Source: Kingdonia uniflora
Taxonomy: Eukaryota; Streptophyta; Magnoliopsida; Ranunculales; Circaeasteraceae
NCBI GenBank assembly: GCA_014058105.1
Contig: JACGCM010000658.1
Location: 620,001 to 684,000, forward strand
Direction: 5' to 3'
Length of the DNA: 64,000 nucleotides
Each line of letters starts with the position of its first letter. The first letter of the stretch is position 1. Below are positions 23,127 through 35,640 of this stretch, piece after piece. The position numbers and the translations under genes were made by a program. The notes under the pieces were generated by a model. The model did no database searches and had not been told where the DNA came from. It saw only the letters and a list, made by a program, of their open reading frames with translations.

Positions 23127-23420
23127 TCTATGGATCTATATGTTCATTGAGCATGACCGATAATTTGATGAGCGGTGACACATGTCTAAGAGACATTAGT
23201 ACCACGCACTCGATCTTTTTGAGATATGAATATATTTCTTGTCTGACCTTGTACATCGGGGATGGCATGAATATCATTAGCATGACCAACATGATAGAAT
23301 GCACTGCGTGCGTTACGCTATTACTCTATAACGGTACGATACATAGTATCTAGTCCACTTTATAAACTAGTAAATCCTACCGGATTTTACTGAGTTTAGG
23401 GAGATACATGATAATACTTA
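23127..23420 (+). pseudogene. Copia protease/pre-integrase remnant
   Basis: The frame SGDTCLRDISTTHSI corresponds to the D-S-x-T-T-H segment around the copia protease active site; here Asp remains but the following Ser/Gly are changed. It continues with ISCLTL and IECTACVTLLLYNGTIH, then decays. Confidence 0.55.
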
Positions 23421-23879
23421 TCACATAATGACTATCGAAGAAAATGGCAAATAAGGTTCTGTGCATTCACTCCATGTCTAAAGATTTGAACACACTATTA
23501 GAACAGTTTCTAATACACTTCTCAGGGCTTAGATAGTGAGGAGGATTATCGAGATTATATCTCAACTTTCCTTAAAAGGATAGAAGATCCAGTGAGTGTA
23601 CGTGTAACAATTGATTTGAAGGAAAGTCTATTATTTTATCCTAATATGACTAAGGTGAAGTGGGATCTCTAGCCATTTCTCCAAACGTATCCATGAAGAC
23701 ATATATAGACCTTTCCATCCACATTGAGGCCTACTTGAATATTTATGGTCATAAAAGACGCATCTAGGAGATGTTCTTACTTTTGCCTACTCATAAAATC
23801 TAGGAATGCAACGTTAACATGACTTCTAACTTAGATCATTCGATCGCAGGCTCAATTCTTGGATTAACCGATCAAAGTC

Positions 23880-25263
23880 GATCGATGCGACTTGACAGGG
23901 GCTTGGGAGTTAGACTCACAGGCTTTTAATGATTATTTTACCGCTAAATGGGATAGATGATTGAGCATCGTAAGTACCCCATGCCATACCCAACTCGAGA
24001 TTGGCGGATAACCTAATCAAGCGATTTAGGATAATTGCTAGGCCACTTGTAATGCAATCATATCTTCTGGCTAGTGTGCAAGATATGCATTCTTGCTCCC
24101 ACAACACTGATTAGGGTTTGTCCCTTAGCAAATCATCAAATTATTTTTTCCCAAAAGCGGCTAGTAACTGGGTCAGAGACCGGTGTCTCCCATCGACGGA
24201 CATTTACATATTCTGTATAGGCGCCAATCGTACCACCACAATATATGAATATGGGACCCTCAATGTTGGCCTGTTATTATGTAGGTTATGATTCACATTT
24301 GTCTTTAGATATTTGGACCCACTGGCGATGTATGTACTACAGGGCAAATAATTGTTACTTTGATGAGACGATATTCCCATTATCGGGGGGAGATATGGCA
24401 GTCAATACTGAGGATGTTTCCAAGAGGTCTTGGTAAATGCCATCGTTATCTCATCTAGATCCCTATATATAAGTTAGGTGACAATAAGGTTCAACGGATT
24501 ACAAACCTCCAATAGGATTCAGAACCACTTATTTTAAATAATTATGTGTTGTTGTACATTGGCCAAAGTGGGTATCTGGAATCCAAGAGGAGCTCAGCTC
24601 GCTAGCATAATATGAAGTAAAACAATTGAGCCTTCCAGTTATAAAAGGGAAAGGTACGGAAACATGATTAACTCAAAGAGATAATATGGTCAAGGCAAGA
24701 CTAGTTGCCCAGGAAATCTTTAGGAGATCTGACATCGATTACAGTGCGACCTATTACCCAGTTATAGACACTATACCATTTTAGTATTTATCAGTCTGTC
24801 AAGTTATCGAGGACAAGATAGGAATACGTGTAATGTAAATACCGTGAATCTATATGGAAACTAAATATAGATATCTACATGAAGCTACTTGGGAAGGTAT
24901 ATGCTTTTGGAAGCAACTAAGCCCAACACACGAGGTGTGTACGTAATAAAAATGGAAAAGTTATTGTTGACCTGAAGCAATTAGGGCTCATGAGACATAG
25001 TAAGTTAACTGAGTATTTAAAGGTCGGGGGCTTTGCAAATATCTTTATCTGTCAATGCGTTCTTATTTAGAATACAAATATTAGCTTCACTCATCATAAC
25101 AATGTACTAAATGATTTGGATACCATTAGAATTTTAGGGGAGATCGCGAGAGCCGCCGAATACATTGAGAAGGAATTTAAAATATAAGATCTCGTGAAAT
25201 AAAGTAGTGTCTCAATTTGCAGATCGAACATCTTGATAGTGGCATACTCATACACCAACAATA
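23880..25263 (+). pseudogene. Copia integrase end and reverse-transcriptase remnants
   Basis: 23900-24230 gives degraded integrase (TTLIRVCPLANHQ, LVTGSETGVSHRRTF). 24245-24436 reads CYYVGYDSHLSLDIWT and FDETIFPLSGGD, the conserved copia region after the integrase core. 24680-24800 reads MVKARLVAQEIFRRSDIDYS and YYPVIDTIPF, the start of copia reverse transcriptase. 25120-25255 corresponds to the later EKEFKM(x)DL ... IEHLDSGILIHQ segment in shifting frames. Many stops and frameshifts are present. Confidence 0.65.
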
Positions 25264-25332
25264 TATAGGGGGGAATCGAGTGCGTGGTACTAATGTATCT
25301 TAAACTAGTCATTCTTTTGGAATTATTTATCA

Positions 25333-25641
25333 TTCTCTTTGCCCAAACTTAAGAATTATTTATCATTTTCTTTGCCCAAACTTTGTCATTGTTTTAGAAA
25401 TCTTTGTAGTTGTTTTGGTATAGCTTTGTCATTTGTTGAGTAATTTTTATGAGTCGGCAGATTTATTACTGTAGCAGATTAGACTACCCATCAATATTTA
25501 ATGTTAGAGAATAGGGTGGCAGCTAGGGGGTTGCAGGTGGGACCATTATCGATTTGTTAATTTTAGTATTAATTTTGGAAGAGGCTTGCCAAAGTATCGA
25601 TTTTGTAAAGATGGCAAAAAGTAGTATTTATTATCATAATT
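25333..25641 (+). repeat. MULE right-end segment, copy 2
   Basis: Repeats 18332-18612 with a few changes: an extra ttttggaagaggcttgcca piece near 25580 and a local tandem duplication of aattatttatcatt...cccaaactt at 25322-25384. It has no MULE body attached on its left; decayed copia sequence is there instead. Confidence 0.75.
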
Positions 25642-25991
25642 TATTATATGTTTTTACTGTTAATTCATTTAATGGCATGTGGTTGAAAAAGCTAGATCCT
25701 TATTTATTAGTCTAGATCTTAATCGTTACTTAGCTTCATTGTATATCTTACTACTGACGCCTCATACCTCTAACTCTGCCATGCATCTTGAATTCAATCG
25801 TCAATTTTTCATACTATTTGGAGACTTTTTCAAGGAGGCTTGGGGAAAAACTGAAGTAGGTAATTAGAGTTGAATTATAAGATAAATTTAAAATTTATAA
25901 CATGAATCTGGAATGAACTTATACTGGATCACCTTAACATTGCTCACCCAATGTTGATGATCCAAATATAGACTTTTCACTGTATTTACTC
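25642..25991 (+). other. Exon-like orphan segment before element A
   Basis: Between the MULE end copy and element A lies a 62-codon open stretch (25679-25867, LDLNRYLASLYILLLTPHTS ... FGDFFKEAWGKTE) followed by gtaggt, which could be a splice donor. I do not recognise it. It may be an exon fragment of a host gene into which element A inserted, or chance. Confidence 0.25.
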
Positions 25992-26561
25992 TGTAGTGGC
26001 TTATTTTGCATCTCAGACTCATGCTTTATCTTCGACTATCATACGGCCACTTAACCTCATCAATTGATACGTGATACAGTATATAAGATATTACAGTTAT
26101 AGAGCTCTAATCATCACTTTTGACCTTTACATCAACAGTTTGAGCCAACAAACGATCAATCATCAATGGAACCGATACAAAATAGCAAGATCAAACCGTT
26201 ACACAATCAATTCAAAGTTTATAAAATATATATTATAACATCCATCATTAAGGATAATAATGGTCGTCAAACAGTCATATTATAAGACTTATAAATAGGA
26301 CCAAAGAATTCTAGATTAGGGACGGATGAATCTTAGTTCTAACACTCTATACTCAAATATTCAGAATATCCTTTGTAATAGCTAGTAAATCTCAATAAAG
26401 TCTTTTTATGTTTCTAAAATCCTCAAGAGAGGTTGTGGTTTTTAACCTATTTAAAGGTTTTCCACGCTAAACTTTGTGTAAGCTATTATTCACTGTTTAT
26501 TAGCATTCCGAGTATCTTTGGTGTAAAGACTAAGTTCAGATCATGAAATTAGGCTATTACA
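25992..26561 (+). repeat. 5' LTR of element A (type A)
   Basis: 570 bp from tgtagtggct to ggctattaca, followed at once by tttggctcccgtctgtggg, the PBS-proximal sequence characteristic of Tat-type elements. It is similar over its length to 639-1209. Confidence 0.85.
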
Positions 26562-27054
26562 TTTGGCTCCCGTCTGTGGGAACAAAGTTCTCAAACTCAT
26601 TGTCTCAGAAAATAGTTGATTATCTTTTTACGAAATGGCTCTTCTAGACCAGAGTACGCCAATTTTTCCCGGGGATGGAAAAACCGTACTAGCAAAATTG
26701 CAGGCCAATCTAAACTCCAAAACTAAAATGCGATCTGGTCTGGAGTAGCAGCTGGCAATCCTGCAAGATACGTTGAAGGTTCTGCAGAGTCAACAGATTG
26801 CAACCATGAAGAACAAAGGCGTGTTGCTAGCTGCTTTACGGATTTCTGTTATTGACAGGATATGACCTCATGCGAATAATTTGGGAGCTGAAGCTCATAA
26901 ACAAGATGTTGATAGAGGACTTACTGGAGTCCGACAAGCAAAAGAGCCACCCCAAGGAAGAGTTCAAATTTTGGCACTTTTCGAATAAGCGAAGGAAGTG
27001 GCGACTATAATCCTCGAGAAGGACGCGTCCCATGACCAACCATTACAGCTCGCC
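26562..27054 (+). pseudogene. Element A leader and gag N-terminus
   Basis: The leader is followed by an ATG at 26636 (MALLDQSTPIFPGDGKTVLA). The frame has a stop after SGLE and later frameshifts. It is collinear with the leader/gag start of B at 27622-28150. It ends exactly where element B was inserted. Confidence 0.6.
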
Positions 27055-27621
27055 AGGGTAATAGTTTATTTCGTATCTCAGACCCAATCTTCATCCTCGA
27101 CCTCATCAGCATACACAAATTACTACTAAAGATATGCTCAACATTCCTTAGTTCGAGTCATCACTTTAGACCTCCACATATACAGTTCAATTTATGCAAG
27201 TGTACATTCATATATAGAGTCGTTGTACAGCAGCAAAGATCAAAACTTTACACAATCTGGTCAAAGAGCATCTTACATATACTTTTAAAAATCCATCATT
27301 AATAATATTAATGGTCATCAAACGGTCATATGATAAGACTTATAAATAGGACCAGAAAACTACAGATTAAAGAAAGGCAATTCTATACAGAAGAATCCTT
27401 ACTCTAAAATTCTATATACCCAAAGTACTCATTGTAATAAGTTAGTTATCTCAATAAGATCATCTTCTCTTTCTCAAAATCCTCAAGAGAGGTCGTGGTT
27501 TTTAACCTATTCAAAGGTTTTCCACGCTAAACTGTCTTGTTGATAATTATTTAAAATTTTTGAGTGTTTTAAATAATATGGTGTAAAGGCTAAGTCTGAA
27601 TCCCATAATTAAGCTATTACA
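27055..27621 (+). repeat. 5' LTR of element B (type B)
   Basis: It starts ggtaatagtttatttcg (the 3' LTR has tgtaatagcttatatcg), so the first T appears mutated. It ends aagctattaca and is followed by tttggcatcatatgtggg, a diverged PBS-proximal site. A cttataaatagga segment near 27340 is the likely LTR TATA. Confidence 0.8.
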
Positions 27622-27689
27622 TTTGGCATCATATGTGGGAACAAAGTTCTCAAACCCATTATCTCAGAAATAGCTGATCATCTTCCTTT

Positions 27690-28850
27690 AGGATGTCACC
27701 TCCAGGTCAGAGCATACCGATCAATCCAGCAGAAGAAATTCCATACTAGCAGATCTGCGAGCCACCTTAAATTCTTAAATAGAAAGACGGGCTGCTCTAG
27801 AGCAACAGTTAGCAAATGTACATGACGCATTAAAGGTTCTACAGGGTCAGCAGGTCACCGTCCAGAATAACAGAGGCATACAACCAGAAGGCTCACGAGT
27901 TTTCGTTCATGACAGAATAGGACCTCTGCCAAAAGGGAATAATCAAGGAGGTACACCTCGATCTAATTATCACCAGCAGAAAATGGAGCCCATTTTGATC
28001 TAGGAGGTCCACCAAGAAGTAGATGGCGGCCTTGTGGGAGTCAGACAGACCAAAAATCTACCCCGAAAAGTTTGAGTTCTAGCAAAAGAGAGTTTAAGTG
28101 AAGGGTATGGCGACCACAATCCCGGAGAAGGACGTGTCACACACACAACTACCACAGCCTGATAATATGTGACTCAGAAACATGTTGACAGGTGAATCAA
28201 AGAACTACTCGAAGCTTAAACTCTGACAAAGGGGATCCACAGTAGATTATAGAAGAGCCTGATTGCACAGGAACTGTTGGATGACAGAGTCCTCACCAGG
28301 TTCCATACTCCGAAGATCCGAAAGTACAAATGAATCGATCCAGTAGAACACGATCAAGAGTTCCAGGATGCTTTAGGCCTATATTCTATGTCCAACAACA
28401 TTTTATGCCGGCTCTTTCCTACCAGCTTATCAGGCAAACCCCTGCGATGGTTTCATACACTACCCGAAGGATCTATCACAACTTTCAAGCAGCTACGAGA
28501 ACTCTTCGTTAAGAATTACTCGCACGACAGAGACAAAGAAGAAAATCAATAGTTTCTTTTCAGCCTTAAGCAGATGTCGGGAGAGAAGCTTGAGATATAC
28601 ACTAAGAAGTTATTGGAGTTAGCCCAAAAGGTAGACCGACTCGACTAGAAGATTACTATTTCAGCTTTTACCAATGATTTACCCGTTAATGAAAGGGCGA
28701 AGGAGTACCTCTTCCTCAACAAGCCAATAACTTTGAAGGACATGATCGAAAAGGTCAATGGGTACATCGACCTGGAAGGAATGGTGTCCGACAGGCAGAA
28801 ACCTTAGAAGTCAACATTAGTAGCTTGAGATCAATCAACAAGCCAAGATT
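27690..28850 (+). pseudogene. Element B gag
   Basis: A retrotransposon gag region collinear with 41643-42552 and with element C. Readable pieces are KQMSGEKLEIYTKKLLELAQ, ITISAFTNDLPVNERAKEYL and DMIEKVNGYIDLEGMVSD. Stops and frameshifts break it, several at Trp positions. No zinc knuckle is visible. Confidence 0.65.
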
Positions 28851-29439
28851 TTAACCGTGCTGCTGATCAGGGAGGAGACTAGAAACAGACAAAATCCAAT
28901 AATGAATGACCTCAGAAGGGAAGTAACTTGCCAAAACCCTGCCATCTCAAGATGAACGTGACTATAGCCAGTATATATCCTATACTTTAGAAGGATAATT
29001 TTTTTTGAAATATGTAGTATCTCCGACCTATTGAGAACAAACTTTACTGTATTCACCAAAAGGTCCGCCATCATGAGACCGAACACTATTTTTCCTTACA
29101 ACGACTGTTGGAGTACATCTTTGTAGATGGACGAATGCATGTGTATATTGTGGATGTTGAGAGTTACGAGAATGGGAGTTGTACACTTCTTACAGAAGCC
29201 GTACAAACCAAGGAACCGGCAAGAGAGAAACATTGGTACCATGTATCCCTTAGCCACTTCGTTGAGACTCAGATCGTTAACCAATCGTACAAAAGCAAAA
29301 GATGACGAGTCAACCGATATCATAACCTATCCACGAAAGATAAATAAGCTCGTTTACTTCCTGTATCCAGCTCTTAGCAAACTGAAATCTCTTTCGACGA
29401 CTGTGATGTTCGTCATATCAATTATCCTCACCATGATGC

Positions 29440-31370
29440 TTTGGTGATCATGTTAAAAATGAGAAACATGGTGTTTGGCAAGATGCTGATAGAAATTGGG
29501 AGTACTATCGAATTACTTTTTTAAAACACAAATGACCAAATGAGGCTGGCCGATAAGGTACAGCCCAGTGACATTGATATCTGTGGATTCAACGGATCAA
29601 GAAAAAAATGTGTTCGAAAGATTATACTTCTTATTGCGGAAGCACCCGTAACACTTGACGTTAACTTTAATGTTATCAATACAAAATCTCGTTATTTGTG
29701 GATAATGGGACGTTGTTGGTTACACAATATGTGAGCTATTCCGTCCACCTATCATTTGGCACTATGAATTGAATGGAATGGCAGTATATATGAAATCAAA
29801 GGAAGTCAGAAGTAAGCTCGCGCGTGTAAAAATTTTGTTGTCATCGTTCTAGAACCCTCAGAGCCACATCTCGCATAATAATTAATGAAAACAGCAGAAA
29901 CATTACAGAAAACTATACAGTAAACTCTACAAAAAACCATCTTCTAATTACAGAAATAGCAGAGTACGTCGAAATCAGTGGATAAAAGCGAGGAACATAC
30001 ATTGGCACTCCTCTGCCAACGGCAGAACAAAATGCCTTCATCAAATTCCTTAAAGACAATAGTGATGTTTTTGTTTGGACGTTCCACAAAATGCTAGGCA
30101 TTAATCCAAACCTGGCCTGCCATAAGCCCAATTTGAAAGATAAAGTCGAAGCTGTCAAATAAAAGCAGAGGACTTTAGCACCAAGACTCTGAGATGAAGT
30201 CAATAAAGAGATCGACAAACTCATCGAAGATGGTTTTATCCGAAAGGCCAATTACCCAGAATGGATCATGAACATTGTAACTGTCCCAAGGAAGAATGGC
30301 AAGATCAGAGTGCGCATGGATTTTACAGACCTCAGTAAACATACTCCAAAGGATAGTTTTCCACTTTCAATCATAAACCATCTGCTTGATTCTACTGCAG
30401 GATACGAACTCTTGTCCATGATGGATGCCACATCAAGGTACAATCAAATACCTCTACTACCTAATGATCAAGAGAATATAGCTTTCAATAATGATCATGG
30501 CATATATTGCTATAAGGTCATGCTATTAGGCCTCAAGAATGCTAGAGCCACGTATCAAGGACTGATGACTCAAATGTTCAAAGAATACCTTGGAAAAATG
30601 ATGGAACTCTACATTGACGATATATTATGCAAAAGTCTTATGAAGGAGAACCATATAACAGATTTGCACTCTACGTTTGAAATTCTCTGTTTCTATAAGA
30701 CGCGACTCAACCTTGACAAATCCAGTTCAGAGTTCAGTTTGGCAAATTCTTAGAATATTTGATCAATAAGCGAGGCATGGAGGCTGATCTAGATTGAATT
30801 TGTACTCCATTGTCTATGCCTTCTCCAAGAATGAAGAAAGACATGCAGAAATTAGCAAGCAAGATTACTGCAATAAATTATTTTGCAATGAAATCTTCAG
30901 ATCGATGTCGTTAGTTGTTAAATCTCTTGCATGATGGAATAACAACAAAGAAGGTTAAGAAAAATCCTGAGATCGAGTAGACAGCGAAGTGTGAATCAAC
31001 ATTTCTGGGGCTCAAACGTTACATAGGTTCACCACCAGTGATGAATACACCTAAAGAAGGGGAAGAACTCATCCTATATCTTGCAGAGAAGACAGAGAAA
31101 CCTCCCTATTTCATCAGTAAAACTCTCACTCCAACAGAGACCCGGTATTCCATGGTCAAGAAGTTACTCTTAGCTCTTGTATACACGTCACAAAAGTTGA
31201 GACAATATTTTCAAGCCCACTTAGTTCGAGTAGTGGCAAATTACCCTTGACGAGAGATTTTATCCAAGCGAGAGAAATCCAAATTTGTACAACAATGGTC
31301 AGTCACACTAGGTGAATATGATATCCATTTCGAACCACCACATTTTGAAAAGGGTTTCCTCAGAATTAAG
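29440..31370 (+). pseudogene. Element B pol: protease, reverse transcriptase, RNase H
   Basis: The protease region (about 29455-29730) has IEIGST where A and C have DTGS, so the catalytic Asp is lost. Reverse transcriptase (30268-30753) reads RKNGKIRVRMDFTDL, INHLLDSTAGYELLSMMDAT and the YIDDI box at 30610-30624. RNase H (31038-31250) reads LYLAEKTEKPPYFISKTLT. The frame then decays after YDIHFEPPHFEKG at about 31315-31355, where similarity to A ends abruptly. Confidence 0.8.
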
Positions 31371-33691
31371 TTTAAACTGTCTTCTCTCATATTCAGTTTT
31401 ATTAAGTACCTGTTAAATACGAGCCACGGAATCCCTCGCTCTACTCAACGATCTCTCTTGTTCGGAATTAGTTTTTTTCATCTTATACATCTCCTACATA
31501 AAGTACAAATATTTTTTTATAATATAGACATCCAAGATGAACATGTTTCAAATCATCACTCCAACTTTAACAAAGTATGACAATACAGAGTACTGTCACA
31601 TTAATATCACACAAACTGAGTCAAATCAAAAACAAAATACCACAGAAGGTTTGGAGATTATTGCTGATTTCTACCTTAGATAGTGCCTTCAATGACAACC
31701 CAACAAGATGGACTGGATCAGCAGGTCCCAAAGAAGGATCCAATATCTTCCTAGTAAGAGGAACTAGTTCAGCACGTTTCGATAGAAGGTCCAATACTTT
31801 CTCAACAGATAGGACTGGCTCGACACTTCCTGGTGGAAGATCTAACGTTTTCTCCGACGTAGAAGCAACATCAGCCATCCCTTCGCTAGCAACCTCTAAA
31901 GGAAAGACTATTTCACTATATCTACCGATTCGGCCTAGCTCTACATCAGCTACACTCAATCCAAAATTATAATATGACAGGACGAAGTGGTCCCTTTCCA
32001 CTAAAAGTGCTTCAGCTGATTTTGACATAACAATGTCGTACTTTACCAGATTGTTATACTTTTTTACGACCTCAGCAGCTGCTGTAGCATCTTCAGCTCT
32101 CTTCCCCTTCTCTTGCTTGAGCTCAGCTTCGAGCTCCTTCATACGAGCAGATTGAGCTTCAAACTTCGCTATCAGGGGCCCGAACTCCTGGCTCCTCTTT
32201 TCCAGACACTTTTTTGCCCCCTTCAATAGTATTGAGAGCTGCCATTACAAAAAATTTCAAAGACAGGCTCAGTACAACAATTTTTAGTCCAAATACAAAG
32301 ATAATTAATGATTTTCAACACATACCATGAAAGTATGTTCGTGATACTCATCGTTGAGTTGCTCTGGATTCATCCCAGCCATCATACAGTATTTCAGCTC
32401 CAGCTCTTTCATCTTAGCTATGACATGAGGATTAATTCGAGAACTACCCCCTTCATCATGCTTTTTTCATTTTATCGAGCTCTTCTTGACCTCAGCAAGA
32501 GTAACTGCACTCACCTCCAGCCTCTCCTCCACATTTACAGAAATAGTCTTTACAACCTCTTGTTCTGTGGTTACTACCCCAGGGGCAGAGGTACTCTGCT
32601 GAGCTGACTTCTCTAACCTCCAAGTATTCCGTTTGGTGGTCTAAGGTGTAGGAGGTAAAAGACTAAGAATATCATCCATAGTCAGGTAAGCTTTTCCTTC
32701 ATCCATAGCTCATTTCTTGTGAGCTCGTCGGAATTTGGGTACTATGAAATCTGCCCTTTTATCCCTACGGATACCGAGCTCACCAAGTACCTACTTTAGC
32801 TTGTTCTGATCTCGAGTAATGCAGTCAAATAGACTAGACTTATCAGGCGCAGATGAAGGCTTGGGTTCTGTCAAAACAAGTAGCAAAATATTATTTAGCA
32901 GATCAAAGATGAGTTATTGGTTATTTGAAGATTGGTCAACATTACTTACTCGGATTATAATACTTATGGCTCAGTTGGAGTGCTGGTTCATCTGGAACCT
33001 GCATACAGTTTCCCTTTACCCGCACAAGGTGGTCGTTCCATGGTCTACCCGTAGATTCAAAATCTAAGAGATTTGGCCTAGACGAATCACTATACAGGTA
33101 ACCACTACTTCGACCCTCAACATATTTCTATTTATAAAATTTCATCACATCTTCAGCTTTGAACTGCTTAGCAGTCCCTTCCTTTTTCTACTTCTCATTC
33201 AGCACCCCACATACCATCATCATCTCGTAAACATTCCCATTCAACTGGGTAGGGCAACACTATAATACATTCATTACCCCTTTCTAAAAGTAGGTTAGAG
33301 GAATTCAAATGCCATATACGAACTGATTCAAAAAAGATTAAAACCCATCACCCAGGCCTGATAGCCCAAGTCCATTATAGTATGAGAGATTCACCTCCTC
33401 ACTAATCCTTTTATCATTCTTCTACTTCTCCAAGAAAGGGATTTGATAGTATACCACCTCCTCACTTTTCCTAGAAACATAGGCCCTGAACCAGAAACCT
33501 TGATCCTCCACATAACTTCCCCATTCTCCCAGCAATTTCTTTTTATATTTTAAGTATTATTTTCCTACATCTACTCCCTCTGGGTATATGACAAAAACTT
33601 TATCTTTCATTTTTCTATCCTCCTTCTTCATTATTGCCACAATATTACTGGGCCCCCTAACCTCTGTGATCATCTCAATACTATTTACAGT

Positions 33692-34486
33692 TGTCGGGGC
33701 CTAACTTCCGGCAGAGGGGAAGTCGGCTCTTACCCCACGGAGTTTACCCTTAGTCAGAGGATTCAAGCATAAAATCTATAGTATACGTAATCTACCGACA
33801 ATATACTTGCATAGAGTCCCGAATGTGGCTCTCTACGACCTCTGATGAGGATTTTTAAGAGAGTTTATATTACTGATGAGTAATCAAAGGTTTGAGTACT
33901 GGGTTTTTACAAAGTGATCGAAGGTAAACCATAAGGGCTCATAGGGAAGATTTTGTGACCTATCCTTGGTTCCCCATCCCTCCTATTTATAGAACATAGG
34001 AAGGGCTGAGTCGCCAAGGTTAGGTCACATTATATGGGTACCATCCGGATATCCCAGAGTGGGTATGGGCGCTGGAAATGTTGGAACTGTCACTATAACA
34101 GTTGTTGGGTCTGTCTATGTATTTTAATACTGTAGCAGTGGTTGGACCTGTCACTGTAGCTGCAAGGACCAACAACTACACTGTCCTGTCTAGTGAGCTA
34201 ACTGTCTGTCCTGTCATACTTTGAACATGTACGGATATGGTCAAAGTGTTTCTGCTGCGATATGGAGTTCGTCCTCGAGGCTTCGATACATTTGAGTAGG
34301 TTTCGAGTATGTGACTAGGGTAGAAGGCTGCGAGTAGGCTCCAATATATTTGAGTAAGCTTCGAAGTAGCCTTCGAGTGTGTGATTGAGGCAGAAGCCTG
34401 CGAGTAGGCTTCGATACATTCGAGCAGGCTTCGAAGTAGCCTTTCATTGTATGACTGGGGTAGAAGGCTGCGAGTAGGCTACTATA
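33692..34486 (-). repeat. 3' LTR (in element sense) of the non-autonomous element
   Basis: About 795 bp, from tgtcggggcc to ggctactata on the plus strand. It is collinear with 37219-37818 but carries extra copies of a ~65-bp internal unit (gcgagtaggctt(c)gatac..ttcgaagtagcc) between 34270 and 34485. Confidence 0.8.
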
Positions 34487-34689
34487 TTCGCCCCCTCTCA
34501 GTGAAGGTCTCGAAAATAGGTGCAGAGGCCTTTGCTGAGAAAACTGTTTGGCGTTGGAAGTTGAACTGTTTGACTGTTGGTTTCCGGGTAGGTAATAAAA
34601 GAAGGTAATAAATAAATATTGGTGGTTATGGGGTAATAAATGAGTTTAGATGGGGATATATGTATTGGTTATGGGGGTAGGAATACTGT

Positions 34690-35640
34690 ATATTCAGATG
34701 TGTCAAAGTTGAAGTCTGAACTTGGTGAAGTAAAAAGTATGATCTGTAGAAGTCGAAGTTTAAGTTGTCAAAGTAAGTTTCTGATCTGTCAAAGTATAAA
34801 TCGGAACTTGGTGAAGTAAAAAGTGTGATCTGTCGAAGTAGAAGTCTGAACTTAGTAAAGTAAAAAGTATGATCTGTCGAAGTCGAAGTCTGATCTGTCG
34901 AAGTAATATTCTGATCTATCGAAGTAGAAGTCTAAACTTGGTAAAATAAAAAGTGTGATCTGTCAAAGTCGAAGTCTGAACTTGGTGAAGTAAAAAGTGG
35001 GATCTGTCAAAATAGAAGTTTGAGCTGTCGAAGTAATATTATGATCTGTCAAAGTAGAAGTCTGAACTTGGTAAAGTAAAAAGTATGATCTGAAGTCTGA
35101 GCTGTCGAAGAAATATTATGATCTATCGAAGTAGAAGTCGGAACTTGGTAAAGTGAAAAGTATGATCTGTCAAAGTAGAAGTCTAAACTTGGTGAAGTAA
35201 AAAGTGTGATCTGTCAAAATAGAAGATTGAGTTGTCGAAGTAATATTATGATCTGTCAAAGTAGAAGTCTGAACTTGGTAAAGTGAAAAGTGTGATCTGA
35301 AGTCTGAGCTGTCGAAGTAATATTATGATCTATCGAAGTAGAAGTCGAAACTTGGTGAAGTGAAAAGTATGATCTGTCAAAGTAGAAGTCTGAACTTGGT
35401 AAAGTAAAAAGTGTGATCTGTCGAAGTCGAAGTCTGATCTGTCAAAATAATATTCTGATCTGTCGAAGTAGAAGTCTAAACTTGGTGAAGTAAAATGTAT
35501 GATCTATCAAAATAGAAGTTTGAACTGTCGAAGTAGTATTCTGATCTGCCAAAGTAGAAGTCTGAACTTGGTGAAGTGAAAAGAGTGATCTGTCGAAGTC
35601 TGAGCTGTTGAAGTGATATTCTAATATGTCAAATGTGTCG
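34690..35640. repeat. Composite 21-23 bp tandem array
   Basis: Modules gatctgtcgaagtagaagtc, gaacttggtgaagtaaaaag and gatctgtcgaagtaatattc alternate in variable order for about 950 bp. They look like a minisatellite evolved inside the non-autonomous element. No coding potential. Confidence 0.8.

Larger units (their letters stand above)
18675..25263 (+). mobile_element. Decayed Ty1/copia retrotransposon
   Basis: Domains follow copia order on the plus strand: LTR and PBS-like site, a long leader, gag with zinc knuckle, aspartic protease remnant, integrase C-terminal remnant, then reverse transcriptase. No reading frame survives intact. The 3' part (end of RT, RNase H, 3' LTR) is missing: the sequence stops in RT near 25263 and joins a 22-bp inverted copy of its own protease region, then MULE right-end copy 2. 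The gag and the YVGYD/FDETIFP segment are typical of a widespread plant copia group. A hAT-like element lies in the leader. Confidence 0.8.

Noticed and set aside
23127..25333. A minus-strand ORF at 25094-25333 (RYISTTHSIPP) as an independent copia protease
   Set aside because: Only a 22-bp inverted fragment of the protease region is involved; the rest is antisense of the RT remnant.
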